64,000 nt of DNA, from positions 16,573,502 to 16,637,501 of the forward strand of contig CM055114.1 of the NCBI GenBank assembly GCA_029204225.1, given 5' to 3'. Numbering within the stretch: the stretch's first letter is position 1; each line of letters opens with the position of its first letter. Below the pieces are notes generated by a model. The model saw only the letters and a list, made by a program, of their open reading frames with translations. It did not search any database and was not told where the DNA came from. The stretch is from Diphasiastrum complanatum. Lineage: Eukaryota; Streptophyta; Lycopodiopsida; Lycopodiales; Lycopodiaceae. A program made the position numbers and the translations under genes. Positions 23,462-36,156 of the stretch are shown here, piece by piece.

Positions 23462-25195
23462 CTAGATACTTAGACTTTTTGAAGCAAAGCAAGATCAACT
23501 CGACATACTCGACTTCGACTGCATCGACATCGACTCAAGGGCAAACCATTGACTCGACTCATTCAACACCTTTGACTATTGTCGTCTGTTATCACTTAAA
23601 ATAGAGCTCTTCCTTTGTTCTATTAAATACAGAGGATGTTACCGTTCAAATTACTACCATGCAATAACTACTCTCCTTTCACGATTGTTACATACACGAT
23701 TAACACTAAATGGTCCAATTGTAATATTCATGACTATTATAACTGATGTATGTATATATATATACAATAAAATGAGATAATAAGTTATGAGAGTATGTGA
23801 GAAGTGAGATCGAGAGATCAAGAAGTGTGAATCAGGGTTCCTACATGAGTGGAGATCAAATCTACACGTGATTCTCCATCTACCATTGTTGTCGCGTCCT
23901 TGAATTTCTTGTGCTTGATTGGCAGGGTGATGTTGAGTTCTTCACTTTCCCACACTACCCCAACGTGGAGGACGTTGTTCGTTTCTTAATAGCCCACATA
24001 GTATATGGGCTCTGGTATCACTGGTTCCGCTTCAGCTTTGGCCCATTCAGCCAGGAGGCTCTTGGCTCGTGGCGCAATCCATAGTAATTCTTCGAGGGAC
24101 AAACTAACACGGCGTGCTAGCAAACTTGCGAGCACTTCAGTGTGCGGATCCTCGGACTCCACCATATGGAAAGGTGGTTTGTGATGGTGCAACCGATCAT
24201 TCTGATCAGTATGTAATGGTGAGCCCGCTTGTGGTACGGGTTCTTCAGCAACAAGAGGTTCTACAAGTATGTCTCTTGCTTGAGCTTTTTCCTCCTCTTC
24301 TGCACCCAGTGGCGTATCTTCTGATATTGTCTTCCTTCTTCTCTCACAATAGGATATGGCCCTACAGTTGAGAGTTGATCATCGGATACTGATGGTGGCA
24401 GTGAGAGAGCCACTTCCTTTCACTTTGTGCTCTCGTGATGGCTAACACTGGGGCTTGAAAGTGTTGTTTTTCGGGTGGCATCCCTCCTGGCACTACTGTT
24501 GTACTGTGATTAGGTTCAGTGGTGCACTCATTCCAAGTCTTAATGGACAGTTCTTGTAGCAGTTTTCATAATTGCATTCTCAGCAGAAGGATGTCCCTTG
24601 TATGGACATTTTGCAGTTCTATGGCCTTCGCCGCATCCGTAGTAGCCATAATTTCTACCACCTTGACGCTAAGGTTGAGCTGCATAGGTCGCGTAATATT
24701 TGTTAATGTCTGGATCCATAAATGGTATGTCCCTTGTATGGACATTCCGCAATTCTATGGCCTTCGCCGCATCCGTAGCAGCCATAATTTCTACCACATT
24801 GATGTTGAGGTTGAGCTGCATAGGTCACATAATATTTGTTAATAATCCATAAATGGTTCGTCCGGCCCATACCATTGTTGCTGCTCAGATTGAGGTTGTG
24901 ATGGTACTTCGTGCTCCGCTGTTGTCAAGCTCACATGGCCACTTGCTGGTTGGCTGGCCCTAGTGGTGTAGGTAAAGCCATACGCTGTTGATTGTTTGGC
25001 ACGCCATACCTCGATGCCGCATTTGGTGCCCCTTGATGAACTTGTTGAAGCAAATGGCCGCTGTTGGATCCGTCATAGATGATCAAGACATAGTAATACA
25101 AATGCTTACAAGCTTGCCAAGCTCATACGACAAATGGGTGATGATCATCACGATGCATCCAGAGCTGACTTTTTCAAGAGTCATTGCAATGTTGT
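23462..25195. repeat. Direct duplicate of 28088-29815
   Basis: About 1.7 kb of LTR-like DNA, minus-strand gag/protease relic and a short plus-strand Copia gag piece, repeated in the same orientation 4.6 kb downstream. Confidence 0.85.
23935..24990 (-). pseudogene. Gag/protease relic (copy 1)
   Basis: It is the counterpart of 28442-29614 with more damage: a stop interrupts the protease part near 23989 and the zinc-knuckle part is shifted. Two tandem zinc-knuckle modules of about 124 bases are visible at about 24590-24840. Confidence 0.65.
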
Positions 25196-25465
25196 TGCAG
25201 GAAGACATCGGGCAAGATACTTATGAAGGGAGACTGCTACATTCTATTGGATCATGTTTGTGTTTATTTCACTAATCTCTCTTTTCAGTAGCTATTCTAA
25301 ACAATATTGGATGATCTTTCATTTGATGAGAGTTTGACTGTTGATTTGCTCATTGATTATCCTCTTTGTTTGGCAGGTCAGACTTGCCGGGTACCGGGGC
25401 TGAAATGCAATTTAGATCAACACGGCACGGTTTCAGGTTGTGGGGGTCCACTTCCTAATCATTAA
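25030..25465 (+). pseudogene. P2: Copia gag fragment joined in frame to the peptide gene
   Basis: The frame from ATG 24988 carries a Copia gag segment (VIDDQDIVIQMLTSLPSSYD) and passes at about 25200 straight into the second half of peptide exon 1 (GQDTYEGRLLHSIGS). The intron 25256-25376 keeps GT and AG, and exon 2 (25377-25465) keeps all four cysteines and the stop. The reading phase matches P1 and P3. The signal peptide is replaced by gag, so a product would not be secreted. It may be a dead chimera or a transcribed fusion. Confidence 0.6.
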
Positions 25466-25514
25466 GATAACTCAGGGGCTGAAGATTTGTGTAGCTTCAT
25501 GTGTGTCCACCGGT

Positions 25515-26933
<1,419 letters not shown>

Positions 26934-26984
26934 AAGAAAATAGCTAAAATGCAACTACACTAGTTAGTGAAAACCTATCCCCAG

Positions 26985-27822
26985 CAATGGCAAACAACTG
27001 TAGGGTCTTTGATCCGATGTCATAATGGCAAACAACTGTAGGGTCTTTGATGGATGTGAGTGAGCTTGTTGCACCATCACTTCGAATGATTATTGCACTC
27101 ATTCAAGCTAACCAATGTGTTGTGAAAAGGAATCTTTTGTAGTGGTCTAGACTTTAATTTTTGACTTCAGTCAAACTACGAGGAAAAATAGTACCCTAGT
27201 ATAGGGTGCACTCACATCATACATAATAGGTATTGTGTGTTTCTTCCTTGGAGGATAAGAGGTGGACAAGAGCATCTGGAGGAATTAATGTGAATGGCAT
27301 ACATAAAACAAACTATAAAGTGTTAGTAGCTCAAATGGGCCTTTGCTACAATATGTGTGTTGGAGCCTTATCTTTGACTTCTTTATTGAGAAGATTGGGC
27401 CAGCACTTATCACAATAGCATAAGAATTATTCTGCAAACAACAAATGTGGCGGCAAAGCCTAGGATGCAATCAATGAGGATGTAGCTAGGGAGGACTCCA
27501 CCCTCATTCCACACTTCTCAGAATTAGGTAAATCTATCATGATGAAACTAGGGTAGAACTGGTGAAGGTTCTTTTGACGAACAATGATTTTTTTGTAGCT
27601 TGGCGAGGGTTAAAATCAATTTTTTTTATATTTGGAAATCACGAAAAAATCAACGAAGGTCCAAGAATGATATTGTTATTTTTGCAAAAAGGAGTATTCT
27701 TTTGACAAAAATAGCTCAACATAATAACTAACCTTGTCCTAATGGTCGCCCAACTTATTGATTATAAAAAATAATAGGATGGACTGACTGTGACTCTAGC
27801 GAAGGTTCCTCTCAAACAACAT
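26985..27822. repeat. Short tandem duplication and direct copy of 21780-22550
   Basis: AATGGCAAACAACTGTAGGG occurs twice at 26985-27050. From 27050 the sequence repeats 21780-22550 in the same orientation. No gene is seen. Confidence 0.8.
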
Positions 27823-28087
27823 GATAATGAAGTGTACAAATAGATTTCACCCCCACAAGCAAAGTAGAATAAATTTTAAAAACCTAAAAACAATGTAGCA
27901 TGCCATGTGTTATCAATTTGACGTAATTAAAAACACCAAACTCGCAAAACTCGCAGATGATTTACTCGCAAAATGTCAAACCCCACTCATACTCATCTAA
28001 ATTTATCTTTTGAGTAATCCTAAACTATGTAAATATCCACTCTCTATAACATTCTACAACTTTTACTCGCATATGCGAACAATCTAT
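27823..28087. other. 265-base spacer replacing the foldback region
   Basis: It occupies the place where the first copy has about 900 bases of Copia tail, LTR-like DNA and foldback. The words CTCGCAAA and ACTCGCA recur. No gene. Confidence 0.5.
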
Positions 28088-28441
28088 AGGTACTTAGACT
28101 TTTTGAAGCAAAGCAGGATCAATTCGACATACTCGACTTCGACTCCATCGACATCGACTTAAGGGCAAACCATTGACTCGACTCATTCAACACCTTCGAC
28201 TATTGTCGACTGTTATCACTTAAAATAGATCTCTTCCTTTGTTCTATTGAATGCAAAGGATGTTACCATTCAAATTACTACCATGCAATAACTACTCTCC
28301 TTTCACGATTGTTACATACACAATTTACAGTAAATGGTCCAATTGTAATATTCATGACTATTATAACTGATGTATGTATATATATATACAATAAAATGAG
28401 ATAATAAGTTATGAGAGTATGTGAGAAGTGAGATCGAGAGA

Positions 28442-29614
28442 TCAATAAGTGTGAATCAGGGTTCCTACATGAGTGGAGATCAAATCGACACCTGATCCTC
28501 CATCTACCATTGTTGCCGCATCCTTGAATCCCTTGTGCTTGATTGGCAGGGTGATGTTGTGTTCTTCACTTTCCCACATTGCCCCAATGTGGAGGACATT
28601 GTTTGTTTCTTCATAGCCCACATAGTATATGGGCTCTGGTATCACTGGTTCCGCTTCAGCTTTGGCCCATTCAGCCAAGAGGCTCTTGGCTTGTGGCGCA
28701 ATCCATAGTAATTCTCCGAGGGACAAACTAACACGGTGTGCTAGCAAACTTGTGAGCACGTCAGTGTGCCGATCCTCGGACTCCACCATATGGAAAGGTG
28801 GTTTGTGATGGTGCAACCGATCGTTCTGATCAGTATGTAATTGTGAGCCCGCTTGTGGTACCGGTTCTTCAGCAACAAGAGGTTCTACAAGTATGTCTCT
28901 TGCTTGAGCTTTTTCCTCCTCTTCTGCACCCAGTGGCGTATCTTCTGATATTGTCTTCCTTCTTCTCTCACAATAGGATATGGCCCTACAGTTGAGAGTT
29001 GATCATTGGATACTGATGGTGGCAGTGAGAGAGCCACTTCCTTTCACTTTGTGCTCTCGTGATGGCTAACACTGGGGCTTGAAAGTGTTGTTTTTCGGGT
29101 GGCATCCCTCCTGGCATTGCTGTAAATTTTATTGTGATTAGGTTCAGTGGTGCACTCATTCCAGGTCTTAATGGACAGTTCTTGTAGTAGTGTCCATAAT
29201 TGCATTCTCAGCAGAAGGATGTCCCTTGTATGGACATTATGCAATTCTATGGCCTTCGCACATCCGTAGTAGCCATAATTTCTACCACCTTGACGCTAAG
29301 GTTGAGCTGCATAGGTCGCGTAATATTTGTTAATGTCTGGATCCATAAATGGTATGTCCCTTGTATGGACATTCCGCAATTCTATGGTCTTCGCCGCATC
29401 CGTAGCAGCCATAATTTCTACCACATTGATGCTGAGGTTGAGCTGCATAGGTCACATAATATTTGTTAATGGCTGGATCCATAAATGGTTCGTTCGGCCC
29501 ATACCATTGTTGCTGCTCAGGTTGAGATTGTGATGGTACTTCGTGCTCCGCTGTTGTCAATTTCACATGGGCCACTTGCTGGTTGGATGGCCCTAGTGGT
29601 GCAGGTAAAGCCAT
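28442..29614 (-). pseudogene. Retroelement gag zinc knuckles and aspartic protease (copy 2)
   Basis: Minus strand. The frame 29330-29614 holds CYGCGEDHRIAEC, a CCHC-type knuckle with one residue fewer than usual, and a second degenerate knuckle follows at about 29215-29290 through a 124-base tandem duplication. The frame 28442-28816 (124 codons) ends with MVDGGSGVDLIS, the DGGS form of the retroviral-type aspartic protease site used by many plant gypsy elements. Frameshifts separate the two parts, and RT is absent. Confidence 0.65.
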
Positions 29615-29664
29615 ACGCTATTGATTGTTTGGCACGCCATACCTCGATGCCGCATTTGGTGCCC

Positions 29665-29815
29665 CTTGATGAACCTGTTGAAGCAAATGGCCGCTGTCAG
29701 ATCTGTCATAGATGATCAAGACATAGTAATACAAATGCTTACAAGCTTGCCAAGCTCATACGACAATTGGGTGATGATCATCACGACACATCCAGAGTTA
29801 ACTCTTTCACGACGA
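29665..29815 (+). pseudogene. Copia gag fragment
   Basis: AVRSVIDDQDIVIQMLTSLP and SSYDNWVMIIT match the Copia gag C-terminal part. It breaks off at about 29816. It is the same fragment that is fused to the peptide exon in P2. Confidence 0.7.
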
Positions 29816-30950
29816 AGATCCTTCAGAAAAGGGAAATACAAACACTGGAAAATCAGTCTCCTTCTTCAACCGGCCTCTTGCCATACTTCTACACCCATCC
29901 TCATGCCTATCGTCCACACCATCTACCGATGTCACCACCTCCACCCTACCTTCCATCTGTTTGTTTATTACCAGAAAATTACAAATAAATTCACACTCAT
30001 TCTCAGCATCTTTAACCCAAAATCATCATTGTAGAAGAGCACTCTACACCAATTTTGAAAAGCATGCTGCAAACATGAATTAGTGAATCCATATTCGAAC
30101 TTCCCTTGAGAAAGTCAGCACTCCAATCCGGGATGCCAATCCAAGTGCTTCCAACTTCTAATTCGATATAGAGCTTGCATCTCATTCTTTCATCCTTTCA
30201 CATCTATTCTCTCACAACATACACAACAAAAATCACTCCTTCATCCCTCCCTTTTCACTCAACATTCTTCCACATTTGTTCATTCTCTCATGTGAATGCC
30301 AAAAGGGCTCTCTCCTTTTTATAGCCATGTGTCCCGCTTTGTACAATGTCTTTAAATTGGGATTGGACTTGAAGTGGTACCTCCTTTGTTTTGAAAAGAT
30401 GTTTTGGGTCACTGGTACTGGGGTACCACTTGTGTGAGCCACTTTTCTCTTTTGCACTTGTTGGTGGTGTAAATGGCAAGTACTTTACTTGATTGTCTTT
30501 CTTAATTGGGTAGTCCTCTTTGATATTTGTGGTCAACCCCTACCACTTTTAGGTAGGATATTTTTGTTATGCACTTTTGGCCTCCACTTGCATTTTCATT
30601 TTGCTTGTTTGTCGCCCATGGCTTAAGCTGTCGAGGTGATTTTCCTATCCGTGTGTCGCTTCGACTTGCACCGAGACTTGCCAATAGTGTTTTCACAGTT
30701 TCCTTGACCCTGTCCCATAATTTTCGACCATTTGTTGCGAGTTGATTTTTTTCTAAGCCGTAAACTATTCTATAACCATTTCTAAGGCCTCAAAATTCGC
30801 TCTAGCCACATTTTGGGCGGGCTGGGACCCCTACCTATAGGCAACTCTGTTTTACAAAATAGTCAGGCTTTACATGCCGGTTTTTATACAAAATTGTGAA
30901 AATTGCTCTAAAAATAGCCCAATTTTTAGTGCGAAAATATTGGCTAACAT
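29816..30950 (+). other. Possible LTR of a gypsy/Tat-type element; no gene
   Basis: No supported frame. The stretch ends CTAACA at 30949 just before a primer-site-like sequence, so at least its right part may be a 5' LTR. A TTTTTATAGCC box lies near 30315. The left limit is unknown. Confidence 0.35.
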
Positions 30951-30968
30951 TGGCGACTTCACTGGGGA
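30951..30968 (+). promoter_or_regulatory. Primer-binding-site-like sequence
   Basis: TGGCGACTTCACTGGGGA follows a CA-ended stretch. It resembles primer sites of plant Ty3/gypsy Tat/Ogre elements (probably tRNA-Arg). The neighbouring coding sequence lies on the other strand, so the assignment is tentative. Confidence 0.4.
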
Positions 30969-31497
30969 GTGTGGTCCCCACACGAACGAACTCAGAATGC
31001 TCTTGATGGTGAGTTAAGTGTAGTGGGCTCAGCACCCTTGCTAGGTGACGCTAACCAGAAGGATCTTGTATGGTGACTTTAATCGCTCTCTTCCCAAAGG
31101 CCATAGGTTGAGCCCTTAGGATCCATCTGCAACTGGTTGGTCTTCACTGCAACATCTTCAAATAAGCTGGTGTCTTCATACCTGCATCAAATCCACCCGC
31201 GACCTATGTGGCAAATGCTCCCAACCCATCATATTCAAGGCATGCCCGTCTCAGACCCATGTATGGAGGGATATGCAAATGCATTTTTGAGTGATTTAGC
31301 ATGGATGCAGGTTACCAGTGCTGTGTCTAATATTACGTAATTGCGGTGTGCATGTGCGTTGCATCTTCAAAAAAGTTCTCATAGACCAAAGACTAGATTT
31401 GCTCTTGTAAACACCATCGATCTAAATGAGATGTTCCTAGCCTGAATCCAAAGTGCATAAAAATGATCTAGCAATGTGAACTGGTTTATTTTTTTTT

Positions 31498-32505
31498 TCA
31501 TAGTGCATTCTTACATAACTCAGTCCTTCGATGTTTCAACTCCCCTGTGTAAAGGCGGTCATTCTCGGCCACATCTACCAATATTGGGTCGGCCCCTTCT
31601 AGGAATTGAAAGTAGAACATCTCGTTCAATGTCTTGCGTTCTTTGGTAGTCTGATCATGTATCCGCAAATGTAGGGCTAGATTGGCTCCTGGTTCCATCG
31701 CTTCACTTGGGTTGTACCACCATTTGGTGAGGTGGATCTTTGCCGGTTTTGTTTTAGGGCCCCAAGGTTGAAGCAACCACTTTTGTAGGTAATGGGCATA
31801 AACACCAGCCAGCCGAACAAGCTCATCTTTGTGGTGTGCGACAGTGATAGAGAATCTGCATAAGCTTTCACAAGCATCCATGTAGTCCTCGAAACTACCA
31901 GGGATGAGTGGCCACTTAAATCGAAGATGGGAGCTGGTAGATGGTCTCAGCTCAATGGGTTGGTCATGAAGTGGAAATTCCATTGGCGGCAAGTATAAAA
32001 TGTAGGCATCAAAATTCCTAAAGAATTTGGTGTCTGAGAGAATTTCCTTTCCTTGCATGGGGTAGGCTGGTAGTGAGTTCCGTGAACTGGTGATGCTAGA
32101 TTGCCATTTTTTTTTTCCCTTTTGTTGGTACTCATGCAACTGTCGGGCTATCATGGTTGTGTTGGTTTCCGTGGCGGCCAATTCTATTTTTAAGTTGGCA
32201 ATGATCTTCTCTTGTCCCTTGAACTCTTCGTCATATCTTACTTTCCTCCGAACGCTCATGTCCTTGAGTTCAGTGTATTTCTGCTTCCATATATCTCGTT
32301 CCCGCTGGGCACTGTTGAAGTCATTGGTGGCTCGAATAGTAGCATGTTTTTGTCTTCTGAGTTCTTCTTGCAGCCCTTGTTTTTTTGTGTTTGTCCACTG
32401 TCGTTCTTTTAGCATGAATCTTGCCAATTTTTTGTGTTGCTCCACTGCACGTTGGTTGCTAGGTGGTTGTGACCCTTCTGCACTTGGTTCATTTGATGCG
32501 TCCAT
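31498..32505 (-). CDS. 335-residue coiled-coil protein of unknown function
   Basis: Uninterrupted frame. Residues 1-20 are Ser/Pro-rich, about 22-130 are highly charged with a strong coiled-coil look (ERQWTNTKKQGLQEELRRQK, then heptad-like Lys/Glu/Leu stretches to KGKKKW), and about 140-335 are globular with many Trp, Tyr and Pro residues (KWPLIPGSFEDYMDACESLC, WLLQPWGPKTKP). No signal peptide, zinc knuckle or catalytic motif is seen. It lies about 45 bases downstream of an RNase H relic on the same strand. It may be an extra ORF or gag-like protein of a gypsy/Tat-type retroelement, or a captured host gene. The open length amid decayed neighbours suggests recent function. Confidence 0.6.
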   Translation of the reverse strand: MDASNEPSAEGSQPPSNQRAVEQHKKLARFMLKERQWTNTKKQGLQEELRRQKHATIRATNDFNSAQRERDIWKQKYTELKDMSVRRKVRYDEEFKGQEKIIANLKIELAATETNTTMIARQLHEYQQKGKKKWQSSITSSRNSLPAYPMQGKEILSDTKFFRNFDAYILYLPPMEFPLHDQPIELRPSTSSHLRFKWPLIPGSFEDYMDACESLCRFSITVAHHKDELVRLAGVYAHYLQKWLLQPWGPKTKPAKIHLTKWWYNPSEAMEPGANLALHLRIHDQTTKERKTLNEMFYFQFLEGADPILVDVAENDRLYTGELKHRRTELCKNAL

Positions 32506-32547
32506 TTCCTGTTATAGAATTGTGTGAATACATGCAGTCATAGTTTC

Positions 32548-33208
32548 TCAATCTGCCATATGCATTAATCCTTGTATTAGATCGTAGTGGTATTGGCTAA
32601 AACAAGTCCCTAGTAGTCTGCAGCTCATTGTCTGCCGCAATTGTATTAACAACTCAAGATTTTTCAGGTCCACTTGGTTTATCAACTTCTTGATCCAACG
32701 TAGGCCGTACTAGGTTTGGGATCTTAATACCATCCATAGTTTTGATGTCATGGTCAAATGGCTTGTGCCCACTGGGCACGGATCACATTGCCAATAATGA
32801 TCGTAATCATAAGCCAAGTTTGCTAAGTTGTCTACACGGTAGTTTTGATCTCTTGGAACATGCATCCATTCTATCAGGGGGAAGTTCTTTATGACTTCTC
32901 GGATGTAGAATGCGGTCCCAGATCTGATAAATCCTGGTCATATTTCGGATTAGGAGCTGAGAATCGTCCACGATTCTTAGAGTGTTTATGATAGGTGTGA
33001 ACTTGTTTGCCATGTGTAGGCCGGACATGAGGGCTTTGTATTCGATAGTATTATTGGTGAATCCTGCCCCAAGCAGAATGCCTATGCTTGCCAGTTCGAT
33101 TCCATTAGGATCACGTAACGTGGCTCCTATGGCGCCCTCTCTGTGAGAGTGCTGACATACTCTATCTACACTTAGGGTATAAGTATCTCGTTCTTGAGTA
33201 ATCTCCAT
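32548..33208 (-). pseudogene. RNase H (RVT_3-type) reading frame, broken
   Basis: Starts MEITQERDTYTLSVDRVC and continues GATLRDPNGIELASIG, NNTIEYKALMSGL and RIVDDSQLLIRNM. These carry the RNase H Asp, Glu and Asp positions of the RVT_3 fold. A frameshift at about 32900 moves the C-terminal part (EWMHVPRDQNYRVDNLANLA) to another frame, and a stop lies at about 32715 before the frame ends at 32548. Plant Tat/Ogre gypsy elements carry an additional RNase H of this type, which fits the nearby Tat-like primer site. No RT is adjacent. Confidence 0.65.
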
Positions 33209-33339
33209 TTTTTTTTATACGTGGAATTTGTTTCCTTCCCAAGGTTATATACGGGAACAATGTCGATTTTGTTGGTCACCACCTGAAAAATGAGAGAGAG
33301 AAGTGGGGAGTGTATTATACACTATACAATTTTTGCACC

Positions 33340-33683
33340 TGCTAACCAGAGAAGAATTTCTTCCTCAAATAAAGCTTAGAAGTAACGTCTCTGATGTCGT
33401 AGAGAGTTGCTAAGATGTTTCATGCATTTTTAGTGGTCTGAACAACACGTATGTGGCTGATGTAAGTATCCTTGATGTTGAGGGTGATCATGGCAAATGC
33501 TTTGCCATCTCTCAGTCTCCAATTGGTGATGCTTGCTGCATTAACTTCTAGTTTGAGCTCTGTGGCATCAATGATGTCCCGCAGTTTTTTGGCTAGAAGT
33601 ATAACCTTCATCTTGAATTTCTAGAGATGGTAGTTATCTCCATCGGTTTTGTCAATGAGAGATGAACTAGATGATGGATCCAT
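33340..33683 (-). pseudogene. Copia gag relic
   Basis: MDPSSSSSLIDKTDGDNYHL, an in-frame stop where Copia gag has Trp, then KFKMKVILLAKKLRDIID, FAMITLNIKDTYISHI and LATLYDIRDVTSKLYLRKKF. This is the DUF4219/UBN2 gag region. It is truncated at about 33340, where RNase H-bearing DNA follows. Confidence 0.75.
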
Positions 33684-33805
33684 TCTAGTTGAACGAGATC
33701 GTTGGTAGAGACAACGATTGTCGGAATTCAGTTGGCTACGTGTTTGTTAGAAAGATGTCTTGATAGAAACAAGACTGATAATCTGCAGTAGAAATGCTAA
33801 TTACT

Positions 33806-33925
33806 GAAATGCCTGCTTTGATACCATCTCATAAAATGTGGGGATAACCGACAGTGGAAGCTCGAGGGAGGCGATTAGTTTAAGGCTGAGCATAAGAAAT
33901 CTCACATTCCTCAGGGAAAAAGAGC
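33806..33925 (-). mobile_element. LTR end and Copia primer-binding site
   Basis: Read on the minus strand, an LTR end (ATCCCCACA) is followed within a few bases by TGGTATCAAAGCAGG, a slightly changed tRNA-iMet primer site. The gag relic follows 120 bases later. Confidence 0.6.
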
Positions 33926-34007
33926 GATCATGAGAATGAGTGAGTCCTTCAGGGAGAAGGTGAATAAGTTTTACATTATTAATAGTGAAGAAATGCATAA
34001 GTGAATT

Positions 34008-34225
34008 TTGAAAAACAAAGAGGCCAAGGCTCGTAGACAAATCGCTCGAGCCACTTTTAGGAGAAGGCATAGAAGACAACCATACCCACCTGACCTCGAC
34101 CTTCTACCCAAGGACATGATGCTTGATTGGCTATGCAATGCTCTTAGAGAAGCCTCAAAAAATAGCGAGGAAGTAATAGATAGAGCTTGGGAATTTGTAA
34201 GGGGATGCAATTTTCATGTAAGGTA
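34008..34225 (+). pseudogene. Orphan exon related to the CACTA transposase gene
   Basis: The frame reads PPDLDLLPKDMMLDWLCNAL and AWEFVRGCNF, ending at a GTATGTG splice-donor-like site. The exon at 46880-47064 of the CACTA-type gene has the same layout (DLEPLPKQCTIEWMHDTL ... AEWDFARGCEWK, then GTATTA). No other transposase parts lie nearby, so this is probably a stray exon of a related element. Confidence 0.5.
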
Positions 34226-34364
34226 TGTGTACATTATTCACATGTTGAGCTACATGTTTTCAGACCTTCACATTTTTCCCTTTGAAATTCTTTTTGCCTT
34301 AAACATTTTTTTGGGCACCTTTATCTTTTTCTCCTTTTTCGCACCTTCACGAAAAATTCGACAC

Positions 34365-34610
34365 AGTGGCTAAGTGGCCAGAATGCCTTGGAACCATTTT
34401 AGGCACCTTCGCTTTTTTTGCACCTTCGCAAAAATGCGACATAGTGGCCAAGTGGCCAGAATGCCTTGGAACCATTTTAGGCAGCTTCTTCTTTTTTTGC
34501 AACTTCACGAAAAACGTGACACAATATCTTAGAAACCATTTTAAGGCACTATCTTTTTTGCCTTTTCACCCCTTCGCAGAAAATGCGACAAAGAATGCCC
34601 TGAAAACCAT
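34365..34610. repeat. Tandem repeat, units of ~83 bases
   Basis: About three units with AGTGGCCAGAATGCCTTGG and ACCATTTTAGGCACC. The units decay rightwards. Confidence 0.8.
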
Positions 34611-34649
34611 TTTAAAGACACCTTCAACTTTTTCATCTTTTTCTCTACC

Positions 34650-34800
34650 TTCAATTTAAAGGCACCTTCGGCTTTTTCGTCTTTTTGCTGCCTTCAGTCT
34701 AAGGGCGCCTTCGGGATTTACATACCTTCAATCTAAGGGCACCTTCGGGATCTGCATACCTTCAGTCTAAGGGCACCTTCGGGTTTTTCATGTTTTTGCT
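34650..34800. repeat. Minisatellite with GGCACCTTCGG core, ~33-base units
   Basis: About four units of CCTTCAGTCTAAGGGCACC-TTCGGGAT. Other copies are at 55480-55640 and, inverted, at 10660-10790. Confidence 0.85.
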
Positions 34801-34809
34801 ACATTGGCA

Positions 34810-35247
34810 GACCGACGTCGCCAACTTATCATGAACCCTAAAATAGCTGGACAAACAAATATCCCAAGGGCAGTTACCAACTTTGTACATACACAAAACT
34901 GGAGTAAATGGCAATTAAGGCTTGTAAGATATTTGTCTCTCGACACTTGTAAATATATATACTAGCTAAATCAAGCTATGTAAGGGTTAAGCATCTTCTT
35001 TTTCCAATCATATTTATCTGTAGCCAATGTTATCACGCTTAGCAAGTTGAAGTTATTACTTCAAGTCATTGTACTCACTGTTGATGTTAATTAGAGTGCA
35101 ATTTTTGTCTCACTATTGTATTGTTCATTTGTGCAATTCTGTATGAATAACTTGTCTTGAATATTTATGCTGCTAACTATTGCATTTCCGTTCCTACATG
35201 CCTATGCTCAAAGCCTCGAGCTTCCGCTGCTGGTCATCCGAACATTT
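34810..35247 (+). repeat. LTR-like repeat (G family), plus orientation
   Basis: Matches 55660-56088 (direct) and 10237-10660 (inverted). It has a TATA-like AAATATATATACTAGC and ends near ATCCGAACA. No primer site follows here. Confidence 0.6.
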
Positions 35248-35416
35248 TACGACAATTTAGTCAAATTTGGTCATATTTGTTCATTTGGCAATTGAGGCCA
35301 ATTTTCATATTAGACTTAGAGATTGTCATTTGAAAGTTATTTTAGTTCAAATTTTTTTGAATTACCACAAGTGATGGAAATAGTAGGAATTCTAGTTTGG
35401 TAGATTCAAATTTGAA

Positions 35417-36156
35417 TGTTGGAGACATTGAATCTAGTCCACATTATTGGTGGGCTTTTGATATGGAGGGAAACCAAGATCATTAATGAGACATGGATCT
35501 GTTATATATAGTTCTACACACGTGGGAATAGAAGCATTCTCTCTCTCTCATCTCATGAGTTCTCTTGGGTTCATCTATCCATTGGTGCACTATATTGGTG
35601 ATATCTTGCAATCTTGTGTGTAGAATGCATATATTATGCTATATTTGGATCCACACGTGTGAAATACAATAGGTTATTATTAAAGAATTCATTTCATCTT
35701 ATGTTTGATGTTTGATCAAGTTCTTATTGATTTTGTATCTCTTTCAAGTTTGTATCATTAATGAGACATGGATTTGTTATATATAGTTGTACACACATGG
35801 GAATAGAAGTATTTTCTTTCTCTCATCTCATTTCATGCTTATACATGAGTTCTCTTGGGTTCATCTATCCATTGGTGCACTATATTGGTAATATCTCGCA
35901 ATCTTGTGTGCAGAATGCCCATATTATGCTATATTCAGATCCATACATGTGAAATACAATAGCTTATTGTTTCTGTATAGATAGAAAATTCATTTCATCT
36001 TATGTTTGATGTCTGATCAAGTTCTTATTGAGTTTGTATCTCTTTCATTAAGTAGATGCTGATTTTTCTATGATGCAAATGGTATAGGTTGTGTTGACTT
36101 TCATACCAAAGATCAAGAGGATGAATTTGGATCTTAGTGATTCATATTTCTTCACA
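35417..36156 (+). repeat. Cop-B1 5' LTR with duplicated promoter segment
   Basis: It starts TGTTGGAGACATTG and ends ATTTCTTCACA. Two tandem units of about 275 bases each hold GTTATATATAG (35501 and 35775) followed by CATCTCAT and GGGTTCATCTATCC. CACACGTGTG is at 35652-35661. Confidence 0.75.
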
